From a bacterium HR36 (GTDB lineage Bacteria; Planctomycetota; Planctomycetia; Gemmatales; HRBIN36), in assembly GCA_002898995.1 (NCBI GenBank), contig BEIM01000150.1, positions 1 to 7,909 of the forward strand: 7,909 nt of DNA, in the 5' to 3' direction. Below, in pieces: positions 1-5,600 of the stretch (its first letter is position 1; every line of letters starts with the position of its first letter). A program made the translations under genes and the position numbers. The notes beneath the pieces were generated by a model. It saw only the letters and a program-made list of their open reading frames with translations, ran no database searches and had not been told where the DNA came from.

Positions 1-1
1 G

Positions 2-619
2 GGGCACACTTGTTATAAACACCCCGTAACCCGCTTCATTACTTGCCAGGCACCGCCCCAAGTTTGCTATCGCACGGTCATGGTGCCGCGCACCGTGATT
101 GATTATGTGCCTGTCACTTACTATGTCCAGCAATGCTACGTTGAGAAAGTGCCCTATCAAGTGTGCAAGCTAGTGCCAATACAAACAACTCACAAGGTGC
201 CTTATACGGTGTGCAAGATGGTCGCCGAAGAACAAGTGCGCTATGTCCCCGTCAAGCGCTGCCGCGTGGTATGCGAAGAACGAGTGCGTTATATACCTTA
301 TACGGTTTGCAAGATGATACCGCAGGAACGCACGCGGATTGTCAAGTGCCAGCGTGTGCGCACCGTCGAAGAAGAACATGTGCGGAAAATACCTGTGCAG
401 ATTTGCCGGACTGTTGAAGAGGAATGCGTGAAACTCGTACCAGTAACGGTCTGCGAAAAAGTGCCGGTGTGCACCATAGAGCGGCAATGCAAGCGGGTGC
501 GCGTCTGTGTCCCTGTGATGGAATGCGACAAACCTGGATTATTAGAGCGCTTCTGTGATTGGCTGCGCAACCGCGTCTCCTGTGAGCCCGCTCCCATCAC
601 GCCACCGCAGGGCTACTGA
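2..619 (+). CDS. YTV-repeat cysteine-rich protein, 5'-partial
   Basis: The reading frame is open from base 2, so the gene starts upstream of the window and the ATG at 80 is probably internal; 205 residues are visible. Nearly the whole protein is degenerate repeats of the form (K/R)-(V/I)-P-(Y/V)-x-V-C-(K/R), for example KVPYQVCKLV, KVPYTVCKMV, YIPYTVCKMI, KIPVQICRTV and LVPVTVCEKV. Between them lie basic and acidic stretches such as CEERVRY and VEEEHVR. This matches the YTV repeat family, known mainly from planctomycetes, where cysteine-rich repeat proteins have been proposed as cell-wall or envelope components. The alternating beta-branched pattern suggests short beta strands, and the many cysteines could form disulfides after export. 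The C-terminus (about residues 180-205) leaves the repeat pattern: GLLERFCDWLRNRVSCEP and then a short Pro-rich tail. Any signal peptide would lie outside the window. No enzymatic motif is visible. The family call is confident; the role is inference. Confidence 0.85.
   Translation, partial: GHTCYKHPVTRFITCQAPPQVCYRTVMVPRTVIDYVPVTYYVQQCYVEKVPYQVCKLVPIQTTHKVPYTVCKMVAEEQVRYVPVKRCRVVCEERVRYIPYTVCKMIPQERTRIVKCQRVRTVEEEHVRKIPVQICRTVEEECVKLVPVTVCEKVPVCTIERQCKRVRVCVPVMECDKPGLLERFCDWLRNRVSCEPAPITPPQGY
200..316 (+). repeat. Near-identical coding repeat pair in the YTV gene
   Basis: Bases 200-220 and 296-316 are 21-base copies that differ at one position (G versus T at the twelfth base). They are 96 bases (32 codons) apart and in the same frame, and both encode P-Y-T-V-C-K-M. 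Other repeats of the protein are diverged at DNA level, so this pair may be a recent duplication or gene conversion within the repeat array. Confidence 0.7.
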
Positions 620-657
620 CACTGTGTTGGCTTCCCCAACCCACGAAAACCGTTCCG

Positions 658-688
658 CCGGGGCCTGGATGCCCCGGTGTTTGTTTTT
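658..688 (+). terminator. Rho-independent terminator of the YTV gene
   Basis: A perfect 7-bp GC stem (CCGGGGC at 658-664, GCCCCGG at 671-677) with the 6-base loop CTGGAT is followed at once by TGTTTGTTTTT (678-688). It lies 39 bases after the YTV stop codon. The T-tract overlaps the stop codon of the convergent thiL (687-689). Read on the minus strand, the same stem would follow the thiL stop, but only a short T-run (TTTT, 646-649) comes after it, 8 bases beyond the stem. It is therefore a good terminator on the plus strand and at best weak on the minus strand. Confidence 0.8.
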
Positions 689-1616
689 AATTGCCAAAGC
701 GGTGTGTATAACCCAGTGGAGGCAAATGAGCTAAGTGCCCGTCTCGATAGCGGATATAGATGCCCTCGGGAATGCACTCCCCGATAGGATATAAGATTAC
801 ATCTAAGTCCTGCAAGGGCTGCGTTTGAAGCAATCGCTTCCCTTCTTCAGGAGCCACAGCGAATAGCAATTCAAAATCTTCACCGTCGCTCAAGGCGTGC
901 TCCAACGGACTAACTCCATCTCTTAGCGCATAAGCTGCAGAGCTTATGGGGATGTGCTCCTCCTCTATAATCGCCCCGCAGCCGCTTTCCTGACAAAGAT
1001 GATGCAAATCGCGGGCCAACCCATCGCTAATATCAATCATGGCGCGCAGCGAAACTATATGCGATAATCGCAGGGCTTCCCGCACGCGTGGAATAAAGTC
1101 TAAATGCTTGCCCAGGATGCTTCCTCCTAAGGGCCCGGTAACAAAAAGCCAATCGCCAGGTTGTGCTCCTTTACGCCTTACGACAGGGTATGGCCCAGCG
1201 CGACCGATAGCCGCCACGTTGATAGCCAATGGCCCGCTCCAGCTATTCGTATCTCCACCGATAATCGCCATGGCAAATTCCTCTGCTAACGCCAACATGC
1301 CTTCGTAAAGCTCCTGCACCGCGGGGAGATCTAAAGAGCGCGGCAGCGCCAGACTTACCACGGCGGCAATTGGCTCGGCCGCCATTGCTGCCAGGTCACT
1401 GAGATTGATCGCCAGCGCCTTTCTCCCAATACGCCTCATTCCGTGCTCTGCCAGGAAACACGTGCCCTCCAACATCATGTCGGTAGTAATAACGAGCTTT
1501 CGATCGGATGCCCATTTGATTACCGCCGCGTCATCGCCCAGACCAACGAGTATTTGCTCGTTAACTCCACCCAGGCGCTTGCGGAGCCAGTTGATTAGGT
1601 CCAGTTCGCTCATCAT
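687..1616 (-). CDS. thiL: Thiamine-monophosphate kinase ThiL
   Basis: ThiL phosphorylates thiamine monophosphate with ATP to give thiamine diphosphate, the last step of cofactor synthesis in the cytoplasm. The 309 residues show the family motifs in order: GDDAAV (27-32), TTDMMLEG (44-51), NLSDLAAMAA (71-80), GGDT (120-123), GDWLFVTGPLGGS (154-166), MIDISDGLARDL (193-204), SDGEDFELLF (243-252) and a C-terminal P-LGYTH. The aspartates of GDD, TTD, NLSD, GGDT and ISDG are the usual Mg-nucleotide and substrate ligands of this PurM-like fold. Length is close to E. coli ThiL (about 325). One oddity: the motif usually ending G-V-H-F reads G-T-C-F, with Cys53 in place of His. Two ATGs stand in tandem at the start; the first (1616) has GAGG 10 bases upstream. 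It is the last gene of the cluster, 25 bases after the HD-protein stop. Confidence 0.95.
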   Translation of the reverse strand: MMSELDLINWLRKRLGGVNEQILVGLGDDAAVIKWASDRKLVITTDMMLEGTCFLAEHGMRRIGRKALAINLSDLAAMAAEPIAAVVSLALPRSLDLPAVQELYEGMLALAEEFAMAIIGGDTNSWSGPLAINVAAIGRAGPYPVVRRKGAQPGDWLFVTGPLGGSILGKHLDFIPRVREALRLSHIVSLRAMIDISDGLARDLHHLCQESGCGAIIEEEHIPISSAAYALRDGVSPLEHALSDGEDFELLFAVAPEEGKRLLQTQPLQDLDVILYPIGECIPEGIYIRYRDGHLAHLPPLGYTHRFGN

Positions 1617-1641
1617 GCAGGGCCTACCTCTAAGAAGTTCA

Positions 1642-2652
1642 CTAGCAGGAACGTTGTTTGAGAAGCGGCCGGCCGAGTATGGGATCCCGAGCCGTGAACG
1701 GACCGGGTGTAGTGTCGCGGCGAAGACAGCGACAATACATCTCCATCTTCGCGTCTAAGTCGTCGGCATGATGCAAGATGAGAGCCTCGGGGATCATTGG
1801 TAACCGTTGCGAACCCCATTCCGGCAGGGTCAGATAGGAGAGGAGGAGATGATCAAGCAGAAGGATTTGTTCCGCGCTCAGCTCGGGCACTTGATTAGCG
1901 GCCTGGTGAACCAGATCCCGGGCCAGTTGCAAATGACCTAACAAACGGCCAGCCACGGTTGGCTGAGGTTGGGCCAATTCATCGCCGAATTCTGCTACCC
2001 GGCCAATTTCATGTATCGCAGCTACTGTCAAGACTAAGTCGCGGTTGATAGGGGGTTGAAGGTCGGAATAATATTCACGGTAGTAATTAACCAGCCAAGT
2101 CACCAACCGGCACACAGATAGGGTGTGCTCTAGCCAACCACCGACGAAAGGATAGTATTGTTTTTCGGAAGCAGGTAGCCGTTCCAGTTTATCCTGATGA
2201 GCGGTCAATAACGCGAGTACCAGCTTCCGCCAAGGATCGCTGATTTCCGTTTCGACCCAGCGGAGTAGCTCTTGCCGTAACTGTTCTACAGGAAAGCGCG
2301 AGGACTCGACAAGCTGAGCTAGGTCGAAACCATCGGCACGGTCGTTGTCGGTGACTGGACGAATGTTATGTAATTCGATTTGCGGCCCATAGCGATCGTG
2401 TTCGCTATAGATTACGCGCAACTTGTAACATTCCCCTTCTTTCCAGGTGCGTTCGCAGGCTTCAAACCAAGGGCCATCCGACCAAACTAAGCAACTCACA
2501 CTGCGTAGCTTGTCGCGGAAGCGACAGGCATAATAAATCTTGCCATCGCGCGTTGCCTGACGAATTTTTTCAGCCAAAAGGGCAAAACAATCTACCAATT
2601 GGCCGGGAGGCAAAGCGTGCAGCGGAACGACAGGTAACCGTTGTGTTGCCAT
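1642..2652 (-). CDS. YhaM-like OB-fold/HD-domain protein with altered HD site
   Basis: This 336-residue protein resembles the YhaM 3'-to-5' exoribonuclease family (B. subtilis YhaM is about 314 residues). Residues about 20-100 look like the nucleic-acid-binding OB fold, and about 135-310 are an HD phosphohydrolase domain. The HD part aligns with remembered YhaM sequence at GGWLEHTLSV (171-180), LLGHLQLA (237-244), LLLDHLLLS (264-272), EWGS (278-281), EALILHHADDLDAKM (289-303) and a following G-P-F-T-A-R resembling YhaM G-E-Y-T-E-R. Two metal-site segments differ. The HD doublet in the YhaM H-D-x-G-K motif is H214-E215-I-G-R, and the YhaM L-S-H-H-G segment is L-S-Y-L-T (271-275). H176, H240, H268 and the D297/D298/D300 group remain. 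Activity could be altered, single-metal or lost. The ATG at 2652 has a good ribosome site. The family call is firm; the enzymatic role is uncertain. Confidence 0.85.
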   Translation of the reverse strand: MATQRLPVVPLHALPPGQLVDCFALLAEKIRQATRDGKIYYACRFRDKLRSVSCLVWSDGPWFEACERTWKEGECYKLRVIYSEHDRYGPQIELHNIRPVTDNDRADGFDLAQLVESSRFPVEQLRQELLRWVETEISDPWRKLVLALLTAHQDKLERLPASEKQYYPFVGGWLEHTLSVCRLVTWLVNYYREYYSDLQPPINRDLVLTVAAIHEIGRVAEFGDELAQPQPTVAGRLLGHLQLARDLVHQAANQVPELSAEQILLLDHLLLSYLTLPEWGSQRLPMIPEALILHHADDLDAKMEMYCRCLRRDTTPGPFTARDPILGRPLLKQRSC

Positions 2653-2668
2653 AAGGATCCTTTCATCG
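2653..2668 (-). promoter_or_regulatory. Ribosome binding site of the HD protein in a palindrome
   Basis: Read on the minus strand, GAAAGGATCCTT directly precedes the ATG, placing AAAGGA five bases from the start codon. Bases 2653-2662 form the perfect 10-bp palindrome AAGGATCCTT, so the ribosome site is self-complementary. With no loop it is unlikely to fold on itself. It supports the start at 2652 and translation from the nadA transcript. Confidence 0.6.
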
Positions 2669-2673
2669 CTTAT

Positions 2674-3801
2674 CTAGTGTACCTGCAGCATACGTTCCAA
2701 TGCGATGCGTGCCCAAGTGCGCGTGGGTTCAGGCACCTTGATCTCGTTGACCACCCTCCCAGCAACTAAATTTTCCAGCGCCCAACATAAATGAGGTAAA
2801 TCTATGCGATACATGGTGGCACACATGCAGACCATCGTGGACAGGAAATGGATCTCCTTGTCGGGGTGTTCGTTTTTCAAACGGTTGACCAGGTGCAGCT
2901 CCGTACCAATAGCCCAGCGCGATCCTGGCGGTGCCTGGCGAATGGTCTTGATGATAAACTCTGTCGAACCGACTAAGTCCGCCTGGTCCACGACTTCCAT
3001 CATGCATTCGGGGTGAACCAATATTTTGATATCGGGATAATGCTGGCGAAACCAGGCCACGTGCTGGGGCTTAAACATTTGGTGCACGCTGCAGTGACCT
3101 TTCCAAAGGATGAGTTGGCAACGGCGCAGGGTGTCGGCGTTATTGCCTCCCAAAGGCAATTCGGGGTCCCAGACACACATGGCGTCCAGGGGAATCCCCA
3201 TGCGGCGCGCGGTATTGCGGCCGAGGTGCTGGTCTGGGAAGAACAGGACTTTACTCCGACGAGCGAAAGCCCATTCGAGCGCTGCCCGAGCATTACTCGA
3301 GGTGCAGACCAAACCCCCTAGCTCGCCGCAGAAAGCTTTCAAATCGGCGGTAGAGTTGATGTAAGTGACCGGCATGATGTCAGAGGTATCTACCACTTCG
3401 CCGAGTTGCTCCCAGGCAGATTCAACAGAATCTAAGTCGGCCATATCGGCCATGCTGCAACCCGCGGTCAGGTCAGGCAGGATAACCACGACTTCAGGCG
3501 GGGTCAGGATGTCCGCCGTTTCAGCCATGAAGTGAACGCCGCAGAACACGATATACCGACATTCGGCGTGTTTGGCAGCCTCGCTCGAAAGTTTGTAGCT
3601 GTCCCCCCGCAGGTCGGCAAATTGGATCACTTCGTCCTGTTGGTAATGGTGGCCCAAAATAAGGAGTTGTTCGCCGAGTTGCCGCTTTGCCTGCCAACAA
3701 CGCTCGACCAACTCCTGCTGTGGCAGCGAACGGTAATAGCTGATGTCGGCGAGTTCACCTTTACGGTCAGCAGTTCTCGGTTCCAATATGGTAACACGCA
3801 T
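2674..3801 (-). CDS. nadA: Quinolinate synthase NadA
   Basis: NadA condenses iminoaspartate with dihydroxyacetone phosphate to quinolinate, using a [4Fe-4S] cluster, in de novo NAD synthesis. The 375 residues fit the longer (B. subtilis-like) form. Visible motifs are ILGHHYQQDEVIQFAD (48-63), GDSYKLS (66-72), VFCGVHFMAETADIL (85-99), PDLTAGCSMAD (109-119), YINSTADLKA (147-156), FPDQHLGRNTA (188-198), WKGHCSVH (233-240), HPEC (263-266), GSTEFI (278-283) and GTELHLVNRL (299-308), then MVCMCATMYRI (323-333). By comparison with characterised NadA, the cluster ligands should be Cys115, Cys237 and probably Cys327, with Cys325 close by. The ATG at 3801 has GGAG (3813-3816) 11 bases upstream. It is first of three genes on this strand. 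No nadB or nadC lies in the window, so the rest of the pathway must be elsewhere. Confidence 0.97.
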   Translation of the reverse strand: MRVTILEPRTADRKGELADISYYRSLPQQELVERCWQAKRQLGEQLLILGHHYQQDEVIQFADLRGDSYKLSSEAAKHAECRYIVFCGVHFMAETADILTPPEVVVILPDLTAGCSMADMADLDSVESAWEQLGEVVDTSDIMPVTYINSTADLKAFCGELGGLVCTSSNARAALEWAFARRSKVLFFPDQHLGRNTARRMGIPLDAMCVWDPELPLGGNNADTLRRCQLILWKGHCSVHQMFKPQHVAWFRQHYPDIKILVHPECMMEVVDQADLVGSTEFIIKTIRQAPPGSRWAIGTELHLVNRLKNEHPDKEIHFLSTMVCMCATMYRIDLPHLCWALENLVAGRVVNEIKVPEPTRTWARIALERMLQVH

Positions 3802-3866
3802 GGGTTTGCCGTCTCCAATGTCCAGGGGAAATACAGCCCGCCCGGAATGCTTGGGCAGGAATCGCC

Positions 3867-3909
3867 GTCCTTTCCTGGGTATTTTAGGACGTCCTGGGCG
3901 TTACAAGAA
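3867..3909 (-). promoter_or_regulatory. Possible nadA promoter/operator with palindrome and repeats
   Basis: Bases 3886-3895 are the perfect palindrome AGGACGTCCT. A further GTCCT (3867-3871) can pair with AGGAC (3886-3890), and TCCTGGG occurs twice in direct orientation at 3873-3879 and 3892-3898 (19-base spacing). On the minus strand TAAAAT (3886-3881) resembles a -10 box. The candidate -35 is poor: TTGTAA with a short 14-base spacer, or TTCTTG with 17. A start near 3873 would leave a leader of about 70 bases before nadA. The clustering suggests a regulator site overlapping a promoter, but no known consensus is recognised. Confidence 0.25.
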
Positions 3910-3969
3910 GTAGGAACGCGAGCAGAACCTGGTAGGCGCATAAGAGCCAGAGCAATAGCATGTTGCAGG

Positions 3970-3987
3970 GCGAACCTCCCGGTTCGC
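3970..3987. repeat. Perfect short hairpin GCGAACC-TCCC-GGTTCGC
   Basis: GCGAACC (3970-3976) and GGTTCGC (3981-3987) are exact inverted copies around a 4-base loop TCCC. No T-run follows on either strand, so it does not look like an intrinsic terminator. It lies in the divergent region between nadA and the oxidoreductase gene, 12 bases upstream of a possible -35 box. It could be a protein-binding site or a REP-like palindrome scattered over the genome. Confidence 0.5.
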
Positions 3988-3999
3988 AGACCTCGAGCC

Positions 4000-4027
4000 T
4001 TGACCGTAGCGGTTTAGGGCATACGTT
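4000..4027 (+). promoter_or_regulatory. Weak sigma70-like promoter candidate for the oxidoreductase gene
   Basis: TTGACC (4000-4005; five of six matches to the -35 consensus) and TACGTT (4022-4027; three of six matches to -10) are separated by 16 bases. Transcription would begin near 4034, about 30 bases before the chosen start at 4063. That would also exclude the earlier ATG at 4033 as start. The -10 match is poor, so this is a suggestion only. Confidence 0.22.
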
Positions 4028-4047
4028 GCTGGATGAATTGCTCGAAA

Positions 4048-4055
4048 GGGAGGAG
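4048..4055 (+). promoter_or_regulatory. Strong Shine-Dalgarno site fixing the start at 4063
   Basis: GGGAGGAG ends seven bases before the ATG at 4063, an ideal spacing. It lies after the alternative in-frame ATG at 4033, which has no such site, so it decides the start codon. Confidence 0.8.
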
Positions 4056-4062
4056 ATGTCCT

Positions 4063-5406
4063 ATGAATCGGCGTGAATTTCTGCAGGGAGTGTCGGCAGG
4101 CTGCAGCGCAGTGCTGGTAGCCGGGCAAGCCAACCGAGCCGTAGCTGCCCTGGATAGGGTGACTTTTGCGTTAATCGGCTGCGGTGGCATGGGCCAGGCC
4201 AATTTGCGCGACTTTGTGCGGCTGCCTGAGTTTGAATGTGTGGCGTTGTGCGATGTGGACAGAAGCCAGATTGCTGGGGCGATGGATGCCCTCAGAAAAG
4301 CGGGGCGCGCAACGGAGCGCGTGCAGGTATATGAAGATTACCGCAAGATGTTGGATGAGCGCAAGGATTTGGATGCGGTCATCATCGCCACACCTGACCA
4401 TCATCACGCTTACGCTTTGATTCACGCCTGTTACAGCGGGCGCAGCGGTCAGGGGGTGGATATTTACTGTGAAAAACCCCTGTCCCACAATGTTGTCGAG
4501 GGCCGGGCAATGGTGCGCGCGGTGCAGCAGCAGAAGCGCATTTGTCAGATCGGCACTCAGCAACGCAGCGGTCAGCACTTTCAGGAGGCGGTGGCGTTTG
4601 TTCAATCTGGCAAGCTGGGACACGTTTACCTGTGCCGCACCTGGATCACCAACAATTTTCCACCAAATGGTTGCGGTACGCCACCCGATGAGCCAAATCC
4701 GCCGCCTGGCGTCAATTACGATTTGTGGCTGGGGCCTGCTCCGAAACGGCCCTTTAATCGCGCCCGGTTCCATCGGCACTTCCGGTGGTTCTGGGATTAC
4801 GGCAACGGCTTGTGTCCTGATTGGGGCGTGCATCTGAACGATGTTGTTCTGTGGGCAATGAAGGTAAAATCGCCATTAGCAGTCCATGCCTGCGGCGGCA
4901 AATACGAGATGAAAGACATCAGCGAAACGCCCGACACTCTGGATGTCACTTACGAATATCCGACATTCATCCACATTTACACGGTGCGGCAAGGAAGATT
5001 GCACGGGGGATTCGGCGGACGCAATCACGGCATGGAATTCGTGGGCACCGCGGGAACGCTAACGCTGGACCGTAGCGGCTGGGTGGTCACCTGGAAAGAT
5101 GGCCGTCAGGAAAAGTATGGCGGTTCTGAGCAACATTTCGCTCACGTGCAGAACTTCCTGCACTGCATCCGCAATCGCTCCACCGTGCCGAATTCGCCAA
5201 TCGAGGCGATGCATCACGCTACCGTGACTTGTCACCTGGCCAACATCAGCTATCGCGTGGGCCGCAAAATCTATTGGGATGCTGCAAACGAACGGTGCTA
5301 CCGCGGATATGACCCAATCAAGAAAACCTTCGTGCATGAAGACGGTGAAGCGAACGCCTATCTGTTCCGTGAACCCCGCAACGGCTGGAAACTGCCAACT
5401 TCCTGA
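4063..5406 (+). CDS. Tat-exported Gfo/Idh/MocA-family oxidoreductase
   Basis: 447 residues. The N-terminus NRREFLQGVSAG is a twin-arginine signal (R3-R4), followed by a hydrophobic segment to about residue 21 and a likely cleavage near AVAA (26-29), so the protein probably folds with its cofactor and is exported. The NAD(P)-binding Rossmann fold begins at about 33 with GCGGMG (39-44). Further family signs are ATPDHHH (109-115), the C-EKP motif (E137-K-P139) and GTQQRSG (164-170). The C-terminal domain has CPDWGVHLND (251-260), whose D253, H257 and D260 sit where catalytic residues lie in this family, and GFGGRNHGMEFVGTAGTL. Such enzymes usually oxidise or reduce sugars, inositols or related polyols; the substrate cannot be told. 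An in-frame ATG at 4033 would give 10 extra residues and bury the Tat motif, so 4063 is preferred. C14 in SAGC is a poor lipobox. The DUF1501 gene follows after 194 bases. Confidence 0.93.
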   Translation: MNRREFLQGVSAGCSAVLVAGQANRAVAALDRVTFALIGCGGMGQANLRDFVRLPEFECVALCDVDRSQIAGAMDALRKAGRATERVQVYEDYRKMLDERKDLDAVIIATPDHHHAYALIHACYSGRSGQGVDIYCEKPLSHNVVEGRAMVRAVQQQKRICQIGTQQRSGQHFQEAVAFVQSGKLGHVYLCRTWITNNFPPNGCGTPPDEPNPPPGVNYDLWLGPAPKRPFNRARFHRHFRWFWDYGNGLCPDWGVHLNDVVLWAMKVKSPLAVHACGGKYEMKDISETPDTLDVTYEYPTFIHIYTVRQGRLHGGFGGRNHGMEFVGTAGTLTLDRSGWVVTWKDGRQEKYGGSEQHFAHVQNFLHCIRNRSTVPNSPIEAMHHATVTCHLANISYRVGRKIYWDAANERCYRGYDPIKKTFVHEDGEANAYLFREPRNGWKLPTS

Positions 5407-5491
5407 CGTGGGTTTCGCTCGCCGCGGTAGCGGGTAGGCAAGCTAAGCACTGGCCTGGATGGTCTGTTGCCGATAAACTAGTTTCGAGAGC

Positions 5492-5530
5492 TGGTCAGTG
5501 CCGCGGCGCTGGGAGGAACGGTACTGACCA
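5492..5530 (+). repeat. 12-bp stem-loop with Shine-Dalgarno-like loop
   Basis: TGGTCAGTGCCG (5492-5503) pairs with CGGTACTGACCA (5519-5530) over 12 positions, with one G-U wobble as RNA. The 15-base loop (5504-5518) contains GGGAGGAA. No T-run follows, so it is not a typical terminator. It sits in the 194-base gap between the oxidoreductase and DUF1501 genes, 70 bases before the DUF1501 start. It could be a processing or stability element, an RNA-binding-protein site or an operator. The rest of the gap (5407-5600) shows nothing else I recognise. Confidence 0.55.
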
Positions 5531-5600
5531 AGCGGCCGACCCAGCTTCTGCTCGACCTCAAGTATCCAGCCGAAACCAACTTCCCGCCGAGAAGCAAGCC

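Noticed and set aside
80..82. ATG at 80 as the start of the YTV protein
   Set aside because: The frame is open to base 2 with repeat-like, cysteine-containing sequence (for example PPQVCYRTVMVPRTV) before it, and no ribosome site precedes it.
197..316. Regularly spaced repeats considered as a CRISPR-like array
   Set aside because: Only two near-identical units exist, they lie in frame within a coding sequence, and they encode the YTV motif.
170..487. Minus-strand open frame opposite the YTV repeats
   Set aside because: The regular repeat composition of the real gene keeps the opposite frame open; there is no independent evidence.
1613..1819. Small minus-strand open frame spanning the HD-protein/thiL junction
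   Set aside because: It lies in another frame over the conserved end of the HD protein and has no family features.
3970..3987. Hairpin considered as an intrinsic terminator
   Set aside because: No T-run follows on either strand, and no gene ends close by.
3532..4017. Plus-strand open frame (161 codons) overlapping the nadA 5' end and the divergent region
   Set aside because: Most of it is antisense to the conserved nadA N-terminus, and the translation resembles no protein I know.
4033..4062. Upstream in-frame ATG adding ten residues (MNCSKGRRCP) to the oxidoreductase
   Set aside because: The strong Shine-Dalgarno site at 4048-4055 serves the ATG at 4063, and the twin-arginine motif is properly placed only with that start.
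4171..4833. Long minus-strand open frame (220 codons) opposite the oxidoreductase gene
   Set aside because: It is fully antisense to a gene with clear family motifs, has no recognisable domain, and is a mirror effect of GC-rich codon use.
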